DNA from: Entomohabitans teleogrylli
GTDB taxonomy: Bacteria > Pseudomonadota > Gammaproteobacteria > Enterobacterales > Enterobacteriaceae
Length of the DNA stretch: 64,000 nt
NCBI RefSeq assembly: GCF_001484765.1
Contig: NZ_KQ947377.1
Coordinates: forward strand, 1 to 64,000
Reading direction: 5' to 3'
Below are positions 1 through 12,306 of the stretch, in pieces (position 1 is the stretch's first letter; every line of letters begins with the position of its first letter). The notes below the pieces were generated by a model, which saw only the letters and a list, made by a program, of their open reading frames with translations, made no database searches and was not told the origin of the DNA. The translations under genes and the position numbers were made by a program.

Positions 1-183
<183 letters not shown>

Positions 184-197
184 TTAAACCCTGCGGC

Positions 198-2315
<2,118 letters not shown>

Positions 2316-2400
2316 CTATATCCTGGGACGTTCAAGTTAAGTTACCCAGTACGGGCGGCTTACTGAAGCGCCCGTCTGGTTGACTAACACTACGAAGGGA

Positions 2401-3439
<1,039 letters not shown>

Positions 3440-3461
3440 GAAATATACAGCGATTTCGCTT

Positions 3462-3749
3462 TTACCAGGACATCTGGCTGGTATGTTTCACCGTCAGGGT
3501 AACGAAATCAGTATAGCTGACCTGCCTGATATCGGATGAAATTTGAGCAGCGAGTCCGCGAGCCCGCACATCATCCATCAGAACAGAAAGCGATATAGGG
3601 GCGCCGCGTAATAATTCAAGGGGAGCAGAGCCGGAAAGGGCCGCCAGCACACCATCCTGAATCAGCAGGACATCATCGCCGGGAGCAAGCATGCGTAACA
3701 ACGCGGCCAAATCGGTTTGCCAGGGCGAACGGCTGAGTGTATGCAGCAT
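3462..3749 (-). CDS. tusB: Sulfurtransferase complex subunit TusB
   Basis: A 95-residue DsrH-family subunit of the TusBCD hexamer, which relays persulfide sulfur from IscS/TusA to TusE and MnmA for 2-thiouridine in tRNA wobble positions. The N-terminus [10 protein letters not shown] and the [15 protein letters not shown] segment are typical of TusB. It is the last gene of tusDCB, 6 bp after tusC. The catalytic cysteine of the complex is in TusD, not here. Confidence 0.93.
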   Translation of the reverse strand: MLHTLSRSPWQTDLAALLRMLAPGDDVLLIQDGVLAALSGSAPLELLRGAPISLSVLMDDVRARGLAAQISSDIRQVSYTDFVTLTVKHTSQMSW

Positions 3750-3755
3750 AGAACC

Positions 3756-4118
3756 TCAGAAAGTCAGCAAAACATCATATTCCGCCAGGCGCTCGCGTAA
3801 TACCTGCGGCTCCATCGGCAGAGCATCAATAACAAAGCTCCCCGGCTTCGCGGCCAGTCCCCGTTCGCGCAACGATGCGGCGCATATCATGATGTCGTTG
3901 ATATCATACAGCGGCAGAATGCGAAATGTGGCGATATAGTCCCGGGAGAGAATCGCCTGCGGCTGCTGCCCTGACAGAATCTGAAAGACTCCGTCGCCGA
4001 TAAAAAAAACGCCCGGCGCTTCACACAGCGCCGACGCCGCCAGCAGCGCATCAAGCCCTTCCCTGCCGGCGGATGAGCCATGAGGGGCGGAAGTGAAAAC
4101 TACAGCCAGTCGTTTCAT
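3756..4118 (-). CDS. tusC: Sulfurtransferase complex subunit TusC
   Basis: A 120-residue DsrF-family subunit of TusBCD. The opening [14 protein letters not shown] and the [15 protein letters not shown] helix match the family; length is close to E. coli (119). The start codon overlaps the tusD stop by one base (TAATG), indicating translational coupling inside yheO-tusDCB. Confidence 0.94.
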   Translation of the reverse strand: MKRLAVVFTSAPHGSSAGREGLDALLAASALCEAPGVFFIGDGVFQILSGQQPQAILSRDYIATFRILPLYDINDIMICAASLRERGLAAKPGSFVIDALPMEPQVLRERLAEYDVLLTF

Positions 4119-4504
4119 TAAAACTGTACCACTCTGTCGCAGGTTAATGCAGCTTCCGCCAGCGATCCCAGACCACTGAGCGTAAACCCGGCCTGCAGGT
4201 TACTGCCCGGTAACCCGGCTAGCTGCGCTTCCTGCGCATCCGTCACCCCGCGTCGCAGCGCCGCCGCCACACAGATATGAAGCGCCACCTGATGCTGCTC
4301 GTGCAGTTGCTGCCAGGCGCGCACCAGATCGAATTCATCGCTGGCGGGCGCGGTAAGCTGATTGGCGTTATACACCCCTTCGCGATAGAAAAAGACTGAA
4401 GCCAGCGTATGTCCCTGCGCAATCAGTGCCTTAGCGAACTGCAGTGCGCTACTGGCCTGCTGGGTGCCATAAGCGGGGCCGGTCACCATCAGGGCAAAAC
4501 GCAT
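4118..4504 (-). CDS. tusD: Sulfurtransferase TusD, catalytic subunit
   Basis: A 128-residue DsrE-family subunit that carries persulfide during tRNA 2-thiolation. Cys78 in [12 protein letters not shown] is at the position of the E. coli catalytic Cys78. It overlaps yheO by one base at its start and tusC by one base at its end (both TAATG), so the four genes are probably co-translated. Confidence 0.95.
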   Translation of the reverse strand: MRFALMVTGPAYGTQQASSALQFAKALIAQGHTLASVFFYREGVYNANQLTAPASDEFDLVRAWQQLHEQHQVALHICVAAALRRGVTDAQEAQLAGLPGSNLQAGFTLSGLGSLAEAALTCDRVVQF

Positions 4505-5232
4505 TAGCGCTCCTGGCCCTGAAAGTCGCCGCTCTTAAACTGGCGGATGTAGAGATAGACGGTATGTTTGGAAATATTCAGCCTGTCCGCCACCTGGTTA
4601 ATGGCGTCTTTAATGTCAAAAATCCCTTTTTCATACAGATTAAGAACAATCTGGCGATTCTTGGCATTGTTGGAGACGTTGCGGTCAGCATTCACTTCTT
4701 CAATGGTAAACTCCAGGGTCTGCGTCACCAGGTCTTCCACCGATGAAGCAAAGTTAACGGAAGAAGGCACTTCCTGATCCTGGGTCTCCGGCGGCACAAA
4801 CGTGCTGACTATCTGTGAGAACGGCACATCAAGGTTCATATTAATGCACAACAGGCCCACAACGCGCTGCTCACGGTTGCGGATGGCGATGGTGACGGAC
4901 TTCATCAGCACGCCGCTCTTCGCCCGGGTAAAATAGCAGCGCGAAACGCTACTGTCGGCACCGGTCATATCGTGCAGCATCCGCAGCGCCAGATCGGTGA
5001 TCGGCGAGCCGATTTTACGCCCGGTATGTTCACCGTTGGCGATACGAATTGCCGAACATTTCAGATCCTGCAGCGAATGCAGCACGATCTCGCAGTGCGG
5101 GCCAATCAGCATTGCCAGCCCATCCACAACGGCTTCGTAAGACTTCAGTATTTCGAAATCAGAGGGTTCAAACGGACGCTGATCCAGTAAATCAAGCTCG
5201 CTGGTTTCGTTAGTTAAAAGCGAATTGGACAT
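4504..5232 (-). CDS. yheO: YheO family PAS-like/HTH transcriptional regulator
   Basis: A 242-residue predicted DNA-binding protein. An N-terminal YheO/PAS-like domain (about 25-140) is followed by a C-terminal helix-turn-helix (about 195-235, containing [22 protein letters not shown]). The family organisation is conserved in enterobacteria, but ligand and targets are not established as far as I know. It is the promoter-proximal gene of the tusDCB operon, which may place it in tRNA thiolation or sulfur control; that is inference from context only. Confidence 0.88.
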   Translation of the reverse strand: MSNSLLTNETSELDLLDQRPFEPSDFEILKSYEAVVDGLAMLIGPHCEIVLHSLQDLKCSAIRIANGEHTGRKIGSPITDLALRMLHDMTGADSSVSRCYFTRAKSGVLMKSVTIAIRNREQRVVGLLCINMNLDVPFSQIVSTFVPPETQDQEVPSSVNFASSVEDLVTQTLEFTIEEVNADRNVSNNAKNRQIVLNLYEKGIFDIKDAINQVADRLNISKHTVYLYIRQFKSGDFQGQER

Positions 5233-5484
5233 GAAAAAATACCACCCTCTAAACAGAGCCTGTCGTTTTTTTTCGTTGTCAGGGCAGACTCATCACTCAT
5301 TATTGATGTGCGAAATGCGAAACAATATACCCCGGGCACCGGACTGATGAAAGGCGACAACTACATGAATTCCCGGGAGTCTATTAGTTTTATCCCAGCT
5401 TCGCAGGCGCGAATTGCCGATTCTGGAAACTGAAGGGTATACAGCGTAAAGCGTGTTTTCCAGTTTTAATTATATTCTGATTCA

Positions 5485-5512
5485 GACAAAATCGCCGCCC
5501 ATTGGGCGGCGA
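5485..5512 (-). terminator. Intrinsic terminator of fkpA
   Basis: TCGCCGCCC-ATT-GGGCGGCGA (5492-5512) forms a 9-bp GC-rich stem. On the minus strand it is followed by TTTTGTCTG, immediately after the fkpA stop. Orientation fits fkpA. Confidence 0.85.
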
Positions 5513-5527
5513 TAATAACGCAGGGGA

Positions 5528-6367
5528 TTATTTCTTATCCGCCGCGTCGGCTTTGGCGTCAGCCGCGCCGGCTTCAGCGGCAGCTTCCGGCTTCTCATCA
5601 GCCTTCGGCGCCGGTTTGATATCCAGCAGTTCTACGTCAAACACCAGTGTGGAGTTAGCCGGGATACCCGGAACGCCGGTTTTACCGTAGGCCAGCTCCG
5701 GCGGGATAACCAGTTTGATCTTACCGCCTTTCTTGATGTGCTTCAGACCTTCGGTCCAGCCCGGGATGACGCCATCCAGACGGAAGGAAAGCGGCTCGCC
5801 GCGGGTATACGAGTTGTCGAACTCTTTACCATCAATCAGGGTGCCTTTGTAGTTCACCACCACGGTATCGGTATCTTTCGGCACTTCGCCGCTACCTTCT
5901 TTCTCTACCTGGTACAGCAGGCCGGTAGACGTGGTTTTCACGTTTTTCTCTTTGGCGAAGGTGTCGCGGTAAGCTTTGCCTTTTTCAGCATTTTCTTTGG
6001 CATCTTTCTCCATTTTCTCCTGGGCCGCGGTCTTCACGCGCGCTTCAAAGGTCTGGAGGGTCTGCTCAATATCCTGATCGGAAAGCTTGCTCTTATCGCC
6101 GAAAGCATCCTGCACGCCGGCAATCAGCTGGTCTTTATCCAGTTTAATCCCCAGTTTTTCCTGTTCTTTCAGGGAGTTTTCCATATAACGACCCAGGGAT
6201 GCCCCCAGTGCGTACGCTGCTTTCTGATCATCATTTTTAAATGCGGAGGAGCTTTCCTGCGCCGGCGCGGCCTCTTTTTTAGCAGCATCGGCGGCAGAAG
6301 CCAGCGGTGCATTGAAGGCGACAGCCATGGCGCTAGCCAGCAGCGTTACTTTAAACAGTGATTTCAT
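5528..6367 (-). CDS. fkpA: Periplasmic FKBP-type peptidyl-prolyl isomerase/chaperone FkpA
   Basis: A 279-residue periplasmic foldase, against 270 in E. coli. A Sec signal peptide MKSLFKVTLLASAMAVAFNA...ASA precedes mature ADAAKK. An N-terminal helical dimerisation/chaperone domain (about 45-145) is followed by the FKBP domain (about 150-255, with VVNYKGTLIDGKEFDNSY and PGWTEGLKHIKKGGK). The C-terminal tail is Ala/Lys/Glu-rich and slightly longer than in E. coli. It is monocistronic, with its own terminator. sigmaE control is known in E. coli; I could not pick out a convincing sigmaE promoter here. Confidence 0.96.
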   Translation of the reverse strand: MKSLFKVTLLASAMAVAFNAPLASAADAAKKEAAPAQESSSAFKNDDQKAAYALGASLGRYMENSLKEQEKLGIKLDKDQLIAGVQDAFGDKSKLSDQDIEQTLQTFEARVKTAAQEKMEKDAKENAEKGKAYRDTFAKEKNVKTTSTGLLYQVEKEGSGEVPKDTDTVVVNYKGTLIDGKEFDNSYTRGEPLSFRLDGVIPGWTEGLKHIKKGGKIKLVIPPELAYGKTGVPGIPANSTLVFDVELLDIKPAPKADEKPEAAAEAGAADAKADAADKK

Positions 6368-6686
6368 CCATTTTCTCCAGGGCCGGGGCCTCTCACCCCA
6401 GGGTTAATAACAAGTTGAACGCCTTACTATAGCGTTTCGCAAGAAATCTATACACAAAATCATTCAGGTTACAATCGGGGCTCCTGGCGCAAACGCCGAC
6501 CATCAGAATGCAGCCTGTAAGAATAACGTGTATACACAATCTCCCGCACCAATATGAAGTCTAATTCAGACTATTTTTGTGTGAATTAGTTTCTATCCAT
6601 CTCACAGTCTCTCTGCAAAACAGGGGAATTTTCAGTAAAATCCTACCCCCGCTTCCTTTGCGGGCCTAAACCACCGGAGACCGACC
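6368..6686. other. fkpA-slyX divergent intergenic region
   Basis: This 319-bp region holds the divergent promoters of fkpA (minus) and slyX (plus). A TATAGT hexamer on the minus strand and TGCAAA-N16-TAAAAT on the plus strand, just before slyX, are weak sigma70-like candidates. No coding sequence, repeat or RNA gene is evident. Confidence 0.4.
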
Positions 6687-6905
6687 ATGCAGCACAAATC
6701 AACCGAGGACCGCCTGGCAGAGCTTGAAAGCCGCCTGGCCTTTCAGGAAATTACCATCGAAGAGTTAAACCAGACGGTAACCGCCCATGAACTCGAAATG
6801 GCGAAGCTGCGCGAACATTTACGGCTTCTGGTGGAAAAGATGAAAGCCAGTCAGCCTTCGTTAGTGGCTTCTCAGGCGGAAGAAACGCCGCCGCCCCACT
6901 ACTGA
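6687..6905 (+). CDS. slyX: SlyX family protein
   Basis: A 72-residue, highly charged protein with leucine heptads throughout ([19 protein letters not shown]), predicted as a short coiled coil. It ends in the family's PPPHY tail. Biochemical function is not established. It is convergent with slyD across a shared bidirectional terminator, the conserved enterobacterial arrangement. Confidence 0.93.
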   Translation: MQHKSTEDRLAELESRLAFQEITIEELNQTVTAHELEMAKLREHLRLLVEKMKASQPSLVASQAEETPPPHY

Positions 6906-6913
6906 CAGATAGC

Positions 6914-6940
6914 AAAAAGGCGTGCAATGCACGCCTTTTT
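6914..6940. terminator. Bidirectional terminator between slyX and slyD
   Basis: AAAAAGGCGTGCA and TGCACGCCTTTTT form a 13-bp inverted repeat with one central base, giving A/T tracts on both sides. It can therefore terminate both convergent genes. Confidence 0.92.
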
Positions 6941-6963
6941 CATCAAAACCACCCGGACAGTGA

Positions 6964-7542
6964 TTAGTGGCAGCCGCAGCCGCCGTTACCGCCACAACCG
7001 CCTTTACCGTGCTCATGGTCGTGACCATGGCCGTGTCCGCCGCAGCAACCTTCGTGATCGTGATGATGGTGATCGTGTTCACCGTGAACGTGGCCGTGAG
7101 CCAGCTCTTCTGCAGTCGCTTCGCGGATCGCCACGACTTCAACGTGGAAATTGAGGTTCTGGCCAGCCAGCATATGGTTACCGTCAACCACGACGTGGTC
7201 ATCTTCCACAGCGGTGATTTCTACCGGTACCGGCCCCTGGTCGGTTTCCGCCAGGAAACGCATCCCTACCTGCAGTTCATCAACGCCCATAAAGACGTCT
7301 TTCGGTACACGCTGCACCAGGTTTTCATCATACTGACCGTAGGCATCGTTAGCGGTAACGTTCACATCAAACTTATCGCCGACTTCATGGCCTTCCAGCG
7401 CTTTTTCCAGCCCTGAAATCAGGGAGCCGTGACCATGCAGATAGTCCAGCGGCGCACTCACCGGAGACTCATCAACTAACACACCATCTTCTGTACGTAC
7501 CTGATAGGCCAGGCTGACCACCAGGTCTTTTGCAACTTTCAT
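6964..7542 (-). CDS. slyD: FKBP-type peptidyl-prolyl isomerase and metallochaperone SlyD
   Basis: A 192-residue cytosolic prolyl isomerase, chaperone and nickel-binding protein that supports hydrogenase maturation. FKBP segments flank the inserted chaperone flap (about 70-125). From residue 147 the protein becomes a metal-binding tail very rich in His, Cys and Gly (HDHHHHDHEGCCGGHGHG, ending GGCGCH). The overall length is near E. coli's 196. Confidence 0.97.
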   Translation of the reverse strand: MKVAKDLVVSLAYQVRTEDGVLVDESPVSAPLDYLHGHGSLISGLEKALEGHEVGDKFDVNVTANDAYGQYDENLVQRVPKDVFMGVDELQVGMRFLAETDQGPVPVEITAVEDDHVVVDGNHMLAGQNLNFHVEVVAIREATAEELAHGHVHGEHDHHHHDHEGCCGGHGHGHDHEHGKGGCGGNGGCGCH

Positions 7543-7635
7543 GATATCTCCTGAGCGAGGGAAAAAACTGGCGCAGATTGTAGCCGAAATCTGCGCCCGT
7601 GTACCCCTTAGCTTAAAAAAACCTGCCCCATCCCG

Positions 7636-7836
7636 CTAGTCCGGATGAAAAATCCCTATAACTTGTTCATCTTTGCGAACGTGCTCGCGGGCCTGTTTAT
7701 CTGCTTCGCGCATCTGATGGCCGCATTTAACGCATTCAACAACATCAATATTATTCTCCCGCCACATGGCGAGAGTATCTCGTGCCTGGCACTGTGGGCA
7801 GACTGCCCCGGCAATAAAACGTTTACGCACTGACAT
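7636..7836 (-). CDS. yheV: YheV family putative zinc-ribbon protein
   Basis: A 66-residue protein with two Cys pairs (AVCPQCQ and VVECVKCGH), suggesting a small zinc ribbon; function unknown. The reading frame stays open upstream to 7959, but I start at the ATG at 7836. It gives the 66-residue family length and is preceded by a strong AAGGGGAGCG Shine-Dalgarno. The longer version would run into kefB. It follows kefB by 46 bp on the same strand, probably in one operon. Confidence 0.9.
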   Translation of the reverse strand: MSVRKRFIAGAVCPQCQARDTLAMWRENNIDVVECVKCGHQMREADKQAREHVRKDEQVIGIFHPD

Positions 7837-7882
7837 CGCTCCCCTTAATTGCATACCAGCACCATCATACGATGTCTGATAG

Positions 7883-9688
7883 CTATTCAAACTCATCCCA
7901 ACCGTCGGGCTGGCGGCGCTCTTTTTGCATCTCGCGCTGGAAAATTTCTTCCAGCTCACGCCGGGCTTCTCTGACCCGGGAAATCTGCGCCGTGTCGCTG
8001 TGTACCGGCATCAGCTCGCGCAGCATCCGCATATCCAGTCGTTTAAAATGTAACTGCGCACGATGCGCCTGGTGTGGATGCATGCCCAGCGACATCAGCG
8101 CCTTGCGCCCCAGTTCCAGCGCGCTGGCGAAGGTTTCACGGGAAAATTGTTTCACGCCGGCCTGCAGCAACTCATGGGCTTCAACCCGTCCACGCGCCCG
8201 GGCGAGGATCTCCAGGTGGCCAAAGTGCTGCTGGCAAAGGTTGACAATCTTCATGGTATCTTCCGGCTCATTACAGGTAATGACTATCGATTTCGCCGCC
8301 CCGGCGCCGGCGGAGCGCAACAGCTCAAGCTCGGTGGCATCGCCGTAATAAACTTTATAGCCGTATTTGCGCATCAGATTCACCGCGCTGATGTCCCGCT
8401 CCAGCACTGTAATCCGCATCTGATTGGCCATCAGCAGGCGCCCAATCACCTGCCCGAAACGGCCAAACCCGACAATAATCACCTGCGGCTGATCGTCTTC
8501 CACCCACGGCGCTTCATCGCCCTCTTCCGGGGCGTTAAAGCGCTTTATCAGCAGCAGATCGATGGCTTTCATCACCAGCGGCGTGGTCATCATCGACAGC
8601 GTCACCGTCACCAACAACAGCGCCATCTGGTCGCCTTTAAACAGCCGTTGTGACGAGGCCAGCGAGAACAGCACAAAGGCAAATTCACCGCCCTGGCTGA
8701 GTACCCCGGCAAACTGCAGACGTTCCGCGGTACGTAGTCCATACACTCGCGATAACAGCCAGAGGATCAGGCTTTTCACCACCACCAGCGCCGCAACGCC
8801 AATTACCACCTCCGGCAGATGGGTATAAAGCACCCCGAGATTAAGCGCCATCCCGACCGAGATAAAAAACAGCCCCAGCAGCAGTCCTTTAAAAGGCTCA
8901 ATCGCGGTTTCCAGCTCGTGGCGATATTCGCTCTCCGCTAACAGTACGCCGGCAATAAAGGTGCCCAGCGCCATAGAAAGCCCCAGCGCATCCATAAACA
9001 GCGCGGCGCCCAGCACCAACAGCAGCGTCGCGGCGGTGAACACCTCACGTACGCCGGACCCGGCGATAAAGCGAAATACCGGACGCAGCAGATATCGACC
9101 GCCGATAAGCATACCGGCGAAGGCCAGCACTTTCAGACCGATTTTAATCCAGTCCGGGTGCTCGTCGCCATTGCCAGCCAGCAACGGTACCATCGCCAGC
9201 GCCGGAATCACCGCCAGGTCCTGAAATAGCAATACCGAAAAACCCAGTTGCCCCGCCTCGCTGCGATTCATACCCTTTTCACGCATGATCTGCAGCGCCA
9301 TCGCCGTTGAGGACATCGCCAGGCCAACGCCGCCCACCACCGCGGCCTGCCAGGAAAACTGCGCCAGCAACAACAATCCCCCCAGCACGGCGGCGCTGAC
9401 AATCACCTGCGCGGCGCCGACGCCAAAGATAGAACGCCGCAGTTGCCACAGCTTTGCGGGATTGAGCTCCAGGCCAATAATGAACATCAGAAACACCACC
9501 CCAAGCTCGGAGAAGTGCAGAATTTCATCAACATCGCTGATAAACCCCAGTCCCCAAGGGCCAATCGCCATCCCCGCCAGCAGGTAACCCAGCACCGCGC
9601 CAATCTTTAGTCGCGCCGCCAGCGGCACCGCCAGTACGGCGGCGAACAGAAACAGTACGCCGGCTAATAACAGATCGGAGCCTTCCAT
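7883..9688 (-). CDS. kefB: Glutathione-regulated potassium/proton antiporter KefB
   Basis: A 601-residue inner-membrane CPA2 antiporter that releases K+ and acidifies the cytoplasm during electrophile stress. The N-terminal two thirds are hydrophobic (about 12 membrane segments, including GGEFAFVLF). A C-terminal RCK/TrkA-N Rossmann domain begins at [17 protein letters not shown], where glutathione adducts bind. The start at 9688 gives [11 protein letters not shown], the E. coli N-terminus and length, with GGGAGGACGCTG upstream. An upstream GTG would overlap kefG. The kefG stop overlaps this ATG by one base (TGATG). Confidence 0.96.
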   Translation of the reverse strand: MEGSDLLLAGVLFLFAAVLAVPLAARLKIGAVLGYLLAGMAIGPWGLGFISDVDEILHFSELGVVFLMFIIGLELNPAKLWQLRRSIFGVGAAQVIVSAAVLGGLLLLAQFSWQAAVVGGVGLAMSSTAMALQIMREKGMNRSEAGQLGFSVLLFQDLAVIPALAMVPLLAGNGDEHPDWIKIGLKVLAFAGMLIGGRYLLRPVFRFIAGSGVREVFTAATLLLVLGAALFMDALGLSMALGTFIAGVLLAESEYRHELETAIEPFKGLLLGLFFISVGMALNLGVLYTHLPEVVIGVAALVVVKSLILWLLSRVYGLRTAERLQFAGVLSQGGEFAFVLFSLASSQRLFKGDQMALLLVTVTLSMMTTPLVMKAIDLLLIKRFNAPEEGDEAPWVEDDQPQVIIVGFGRFGQVIGRLLMANQMRITVLERDISAVNLMRKYGYKVYYGDATELELLRSAGAGAAKSIVITCNEPEDTMKIVNLCQQHFGHLEILARARGRVEAHELLQAGVKQFSRETFASALELGRKALMSLGMHPHQAHRAQLHFKRLDMRMLRELMPVHSDTAQISRVREARRELEEIFQREMQKERRQPDGWDEFE

Positions 9689-10242
9689 CAGCGTCCTCCC
9701 TGACCCAGCGGAGAGGCCAGCCATTCACCCCACGCCCGGGCGTGATTCTCCAGCATCTCCCGGGACTGGCGGCGCGCCTGGTAGACTATCACCGGAGTCA
9801 GCCAGTGCATCCGGCACATCGCCGCCGTCAACTCGAACGGACGCAGGATTTCAGTCAGCGGATAGCGATTCTGCCCGTCGCTACGGTAGGCGCTCTCCGG
9901 CTCACCGGTAGTGATCATGCTGCGCCAGTATTTTCCCGCCAGTTGATTACCCCCCGGGCCGCTGGCGAACTCCCGGCTCAGCACCCGGTCCATCCACTCT
10001 TTAAGCAGCGCCGGGCAACTCCAGGTATACAAAGGGTGCTGAAAGACAATCACCTCATGGGCGCGCAACAGTTCCTGTTCATGTTGAATATCGATAAAAA
10101 AGTCAGGATAGCAGCCGTACAGGTCGTGTACTGTCACATTCGGCAGTCGCCAGGCAGGCTGTAGTAGAACCTGATTGGCTACTGAATCCTGAAATTCCGG
10201 ATGGGCATACAGCAGCAGAACATTAGGCGGCTGTGACATCAT
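9688..10242 (-). CDS. kefG: KefG ancillary quinone-reductase-like subunit of KefB
   Basis: A 184-residue flavodoxin-fold NAD(P)H quinone oxidoreductase-like protein needed for full KefB activity. Seen are the N-terminal strand [30 protein letters not shown] and the [10 protein letters not shown] segment. Length equals E. coli KefG. Its stop overlaps the kefB start, consistent with stoichiometric co-expression. Confidence 0.95.
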   Translation of the reverse strand: MMSQPPNVLLLYAHPEFQDSVANQVLLQPAWRLPNVTVHDLYGCYPDFFIDIQHEQELLRAHEVIVFQHPLYTWSCPALLKEWMDRVLSREFASGPGGNQLAGKYWRSMITTGEPESAYRSDGQNRYPLTEILRPFELTAAMCRMHWLTPVIVYQARRQSREMLENHARAWGEWLASPLGQGGR

Positions 10243-10365
10243 TCCCCTCCAGGGCGTCGTCAGAGAAAGTTTTTTGGGCTACCATGCAGCGCGACGCTCA
10301 GCGGCGTCGTACTACGTTACCCGATTATAATGACAATTTAACATATTCTATACATACGGCGCGTT

Positions 10366-12270
10366 ATGATTGTTTTCTCTTCATTACAAATTCGTCGCGG
10401 TATCCGGGTATTACTGGATAACGCCACGGCCACCATTAACCCCGGTCAGAAAGTGGGCCTGGTGGGTAAAAACGGCTGCGGAAAATCCACCCTGCTGTCG
10501 CTCCTGAAAAATGAGATCAGCGCCGATGGCGGAAACGTCACTTTTCCCGGCACCTGGCAACTCGCCTGGGTGAATCAGGAAACCCCGGCCCTGGACGTTC
10601 CGGCCATTGAGTATGTGATTGACGGGGATCGTGAATATCGCCGCCTTGAGCAGGAACTACAGCAAGCCAACGAGCGCAACGATGGCCACGCCATCGCCAC
10701 CCTGCACGGCCAACTGGACGCCATCGACGCCTGGACGATTCGCGCCCGGGCCGCCACTCTGCTGCACGGATTGGGGTTCAGCAATGAACAGCTGGCGCGG
10801 CCGGTAAGCGATTTTTCCGGCGGCTGGCGTATGCGCCTTAACCTCGCCCAGGCCCTGCTTTGCCGTTCCGACCTGCTACTGCTCGACGAACCGACTAACC
10901 ACCTCGATCTCGACGCCGTAATCTGGCTGGAAAAGTGGCTCAAAAGTTATCCCGGCACCCTGATTCTGATCTCCCACGACCGGGACTTCCTTGACCCTAT
11001 CGTCGATAAGATCCTGCATATTGAGCAGCAAAGTCTGTTTGAATATACCGGCAACTACAGCTCTTTCGAGCTACAGCGCGCCACCCGGCTGGCGCAACAA
11101 CAGGCGATGTACGAAAGTCAGCAGTTGAAAGTCGCCCACCTGCAAAGCTATATCGATCGTTTCCGGGCCAAGGCCACCAAGGCAAAACAGGCCCAGAGCC
11201 GTATCAAAATGCTGGAACGCATGGAACTGATCGCGCCGGCTCATGTGGACAATCCGTTCCACTTCAGCTTTCGGGCGCCGGAAAGCCTGCCCAACCCGCT
11301 GCTGAAAATGGAAAAAGTCAGTGCCGGCTATGGCGCGCGTAGGGTGCTGGAATCCATTAAGCTGAATCTGGTGCCCGGTTCGCGTATCGGGCTGCTGGGG
11401 CGTAACGGCGCCGGTAAATCCACGCTAATCAAGCTGCTGGCCGGCGAACTCCAGCCGCTGCACGGTGAAATCGGCCTGGCGAAGGGGATCAAACTGGGTT
11501 ACTTCGCTCAGCACCAACTGGAATATCTGCGCGCCGACGAATCTCCGCTCCAGCACCTGTCCCGGCTGGCTCCCCAGGAGCTGGAACAGAAACTGCGCGA
11601 CTACCTCGGCGGTTTCGGCTTCCAGGGCGATAAGGTTAACGAAGCCACCGGGCGGTTTTCCGGCGGCGAAAAGGCGCGCCTCGTGCTGGCGCTGGTTGTC
11701 TGGCAGCGTCCCAACCTGCTGCTGCTTGACGAACCCACTAACCACCTCGATCTGGACATGCGCCAGGCGCTGACGGAAGCCCTTATTGATTTCGACGGCG
11801 CCCTGGTGGTGGTCTCCCACGACCGCCATTTGCTGCGTTCAACCACTGACGATCTCTACCTGGTACACGGTGGCAAAGTCGAGCCCTTCGATGGCGATCT
11901 GGAAGATTACCAGCAGTGGCTGAGCGATCTGCAAAAGCAGGAGAGCCAGCCGCAGGAGGCGGCCCGGGACAATACCAACAGCGCCCAGGCGCGCAAAGAC
12001 CAGAAACGCCGTGAGGCGGAGCTGCGTTCGCGTACTCAGCCACTGCGTAAAGAGATAACCAGGCTGGAAACGCAGATGGAAAAACTCAATACCCGGCTGG
12101 AAGAGGTCGAAAATCAGCTTTCCGACAGCGCCATCTATGAGCCGCAGCGCAAAGCTGAAATGACGGAGTGCCTGCAGGTCCAGGCCAAAACCAGGGGCGA
12201 GCTGGAAGAGTGCGAAATGGCCTGGCTGGCCGCTCAGGAAGAGCTGGAACAGATGATGCAGCAGGAATAA
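10366..12270 (+). CDS. yheS: ABC-F family ATPase YheS
   Basis: A 634-residue soluble ABC-F protein with two nucleotide-binding domains. The first has Walker A GLVGKNGCGKST (31-42), signature FSGGW (about 150-154) and Walker B LLLLDEPTNHLD (D174, E175). The second has GLLGRNGAGKST (342-353), FSGGEKARL and LLLLDEPTNHLDLD. A charged linker and a C-terminal coiled coil (about 540-630) follow. ABC-F proteins act at the ribosome, and YheS has been linked to rescue of specific stalled peptides. It is divergent from kefG over 123 bp that contain a TATAAT hexamer (10326-10331). Confidence 0.95.
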   Translation: MIVFSSLQIRRGIRVLLDNATATINPGQKVGLVGKNGCGKSTLLSLLKNEISADGGNVTFPGTWQLAWVNQETPALDVPAIEYVIDGDREYRRLEQELQQANERNDGHAIATLHGQLDAIDAWTIRARAATLLHGLGFSNEQLARPVSDFSGGWRMRLNLAQALLCRSDLLLLDEPTNHLDLDAVIWLEKWLKSYPGTLILISHDRDFLDPIVDKILHIEQQSLFEYTGNYSSFELQRATRLAQQQAMYESQQLKVAHLQSYIDRFRAKATKAKQAQSRIKMLERMELIAPAHVDNPFHFSFRAPESLPNPLLKMEKVSAGYGARRVLESIKLNLVPGSRIGLLGRNGAGKSTLIKLLAGELQPLHGEIGLAKGIKLGYFAQHQLEYLRADESPLQHLSRLAPQELEQKLRDYLGGFGFQGDKVNEATGRFSGGEKARLVLALVVWQRPNLLLLDEPTNHLDLDMRQALTEALIDFDGALVVVSHDRHLLRSTTDDLYLVHGGKVEPFDGDLEDYQQWLSDLQKQESQPQEAARDNTNSAQARKDQKRREAELRSRTQPLRKEITRLETQMEKLNTRLEEVENQLSDSAIYEPQRKAEMTECLQVQAKTRGELEECEMAWLAAQEELEQMMQQE

Positions 12271-12278
12271 ACCGACAC

Positions 12279-12306
12279 CCGGGGAGCCGCAACTCCCCGG
12301 TTGTTT
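12279..12306 (+). terminator. Probable terminator of yheS
   Basis: CCGGGGAG (12279-12286) pairs with CTCCCCGG (12293-12300) across a 6-nt loop, followed by TTGTTT. The stem is strong but the T tract is interrupted. It lies between yheS and the convergent nadV. Confidence 0.7.
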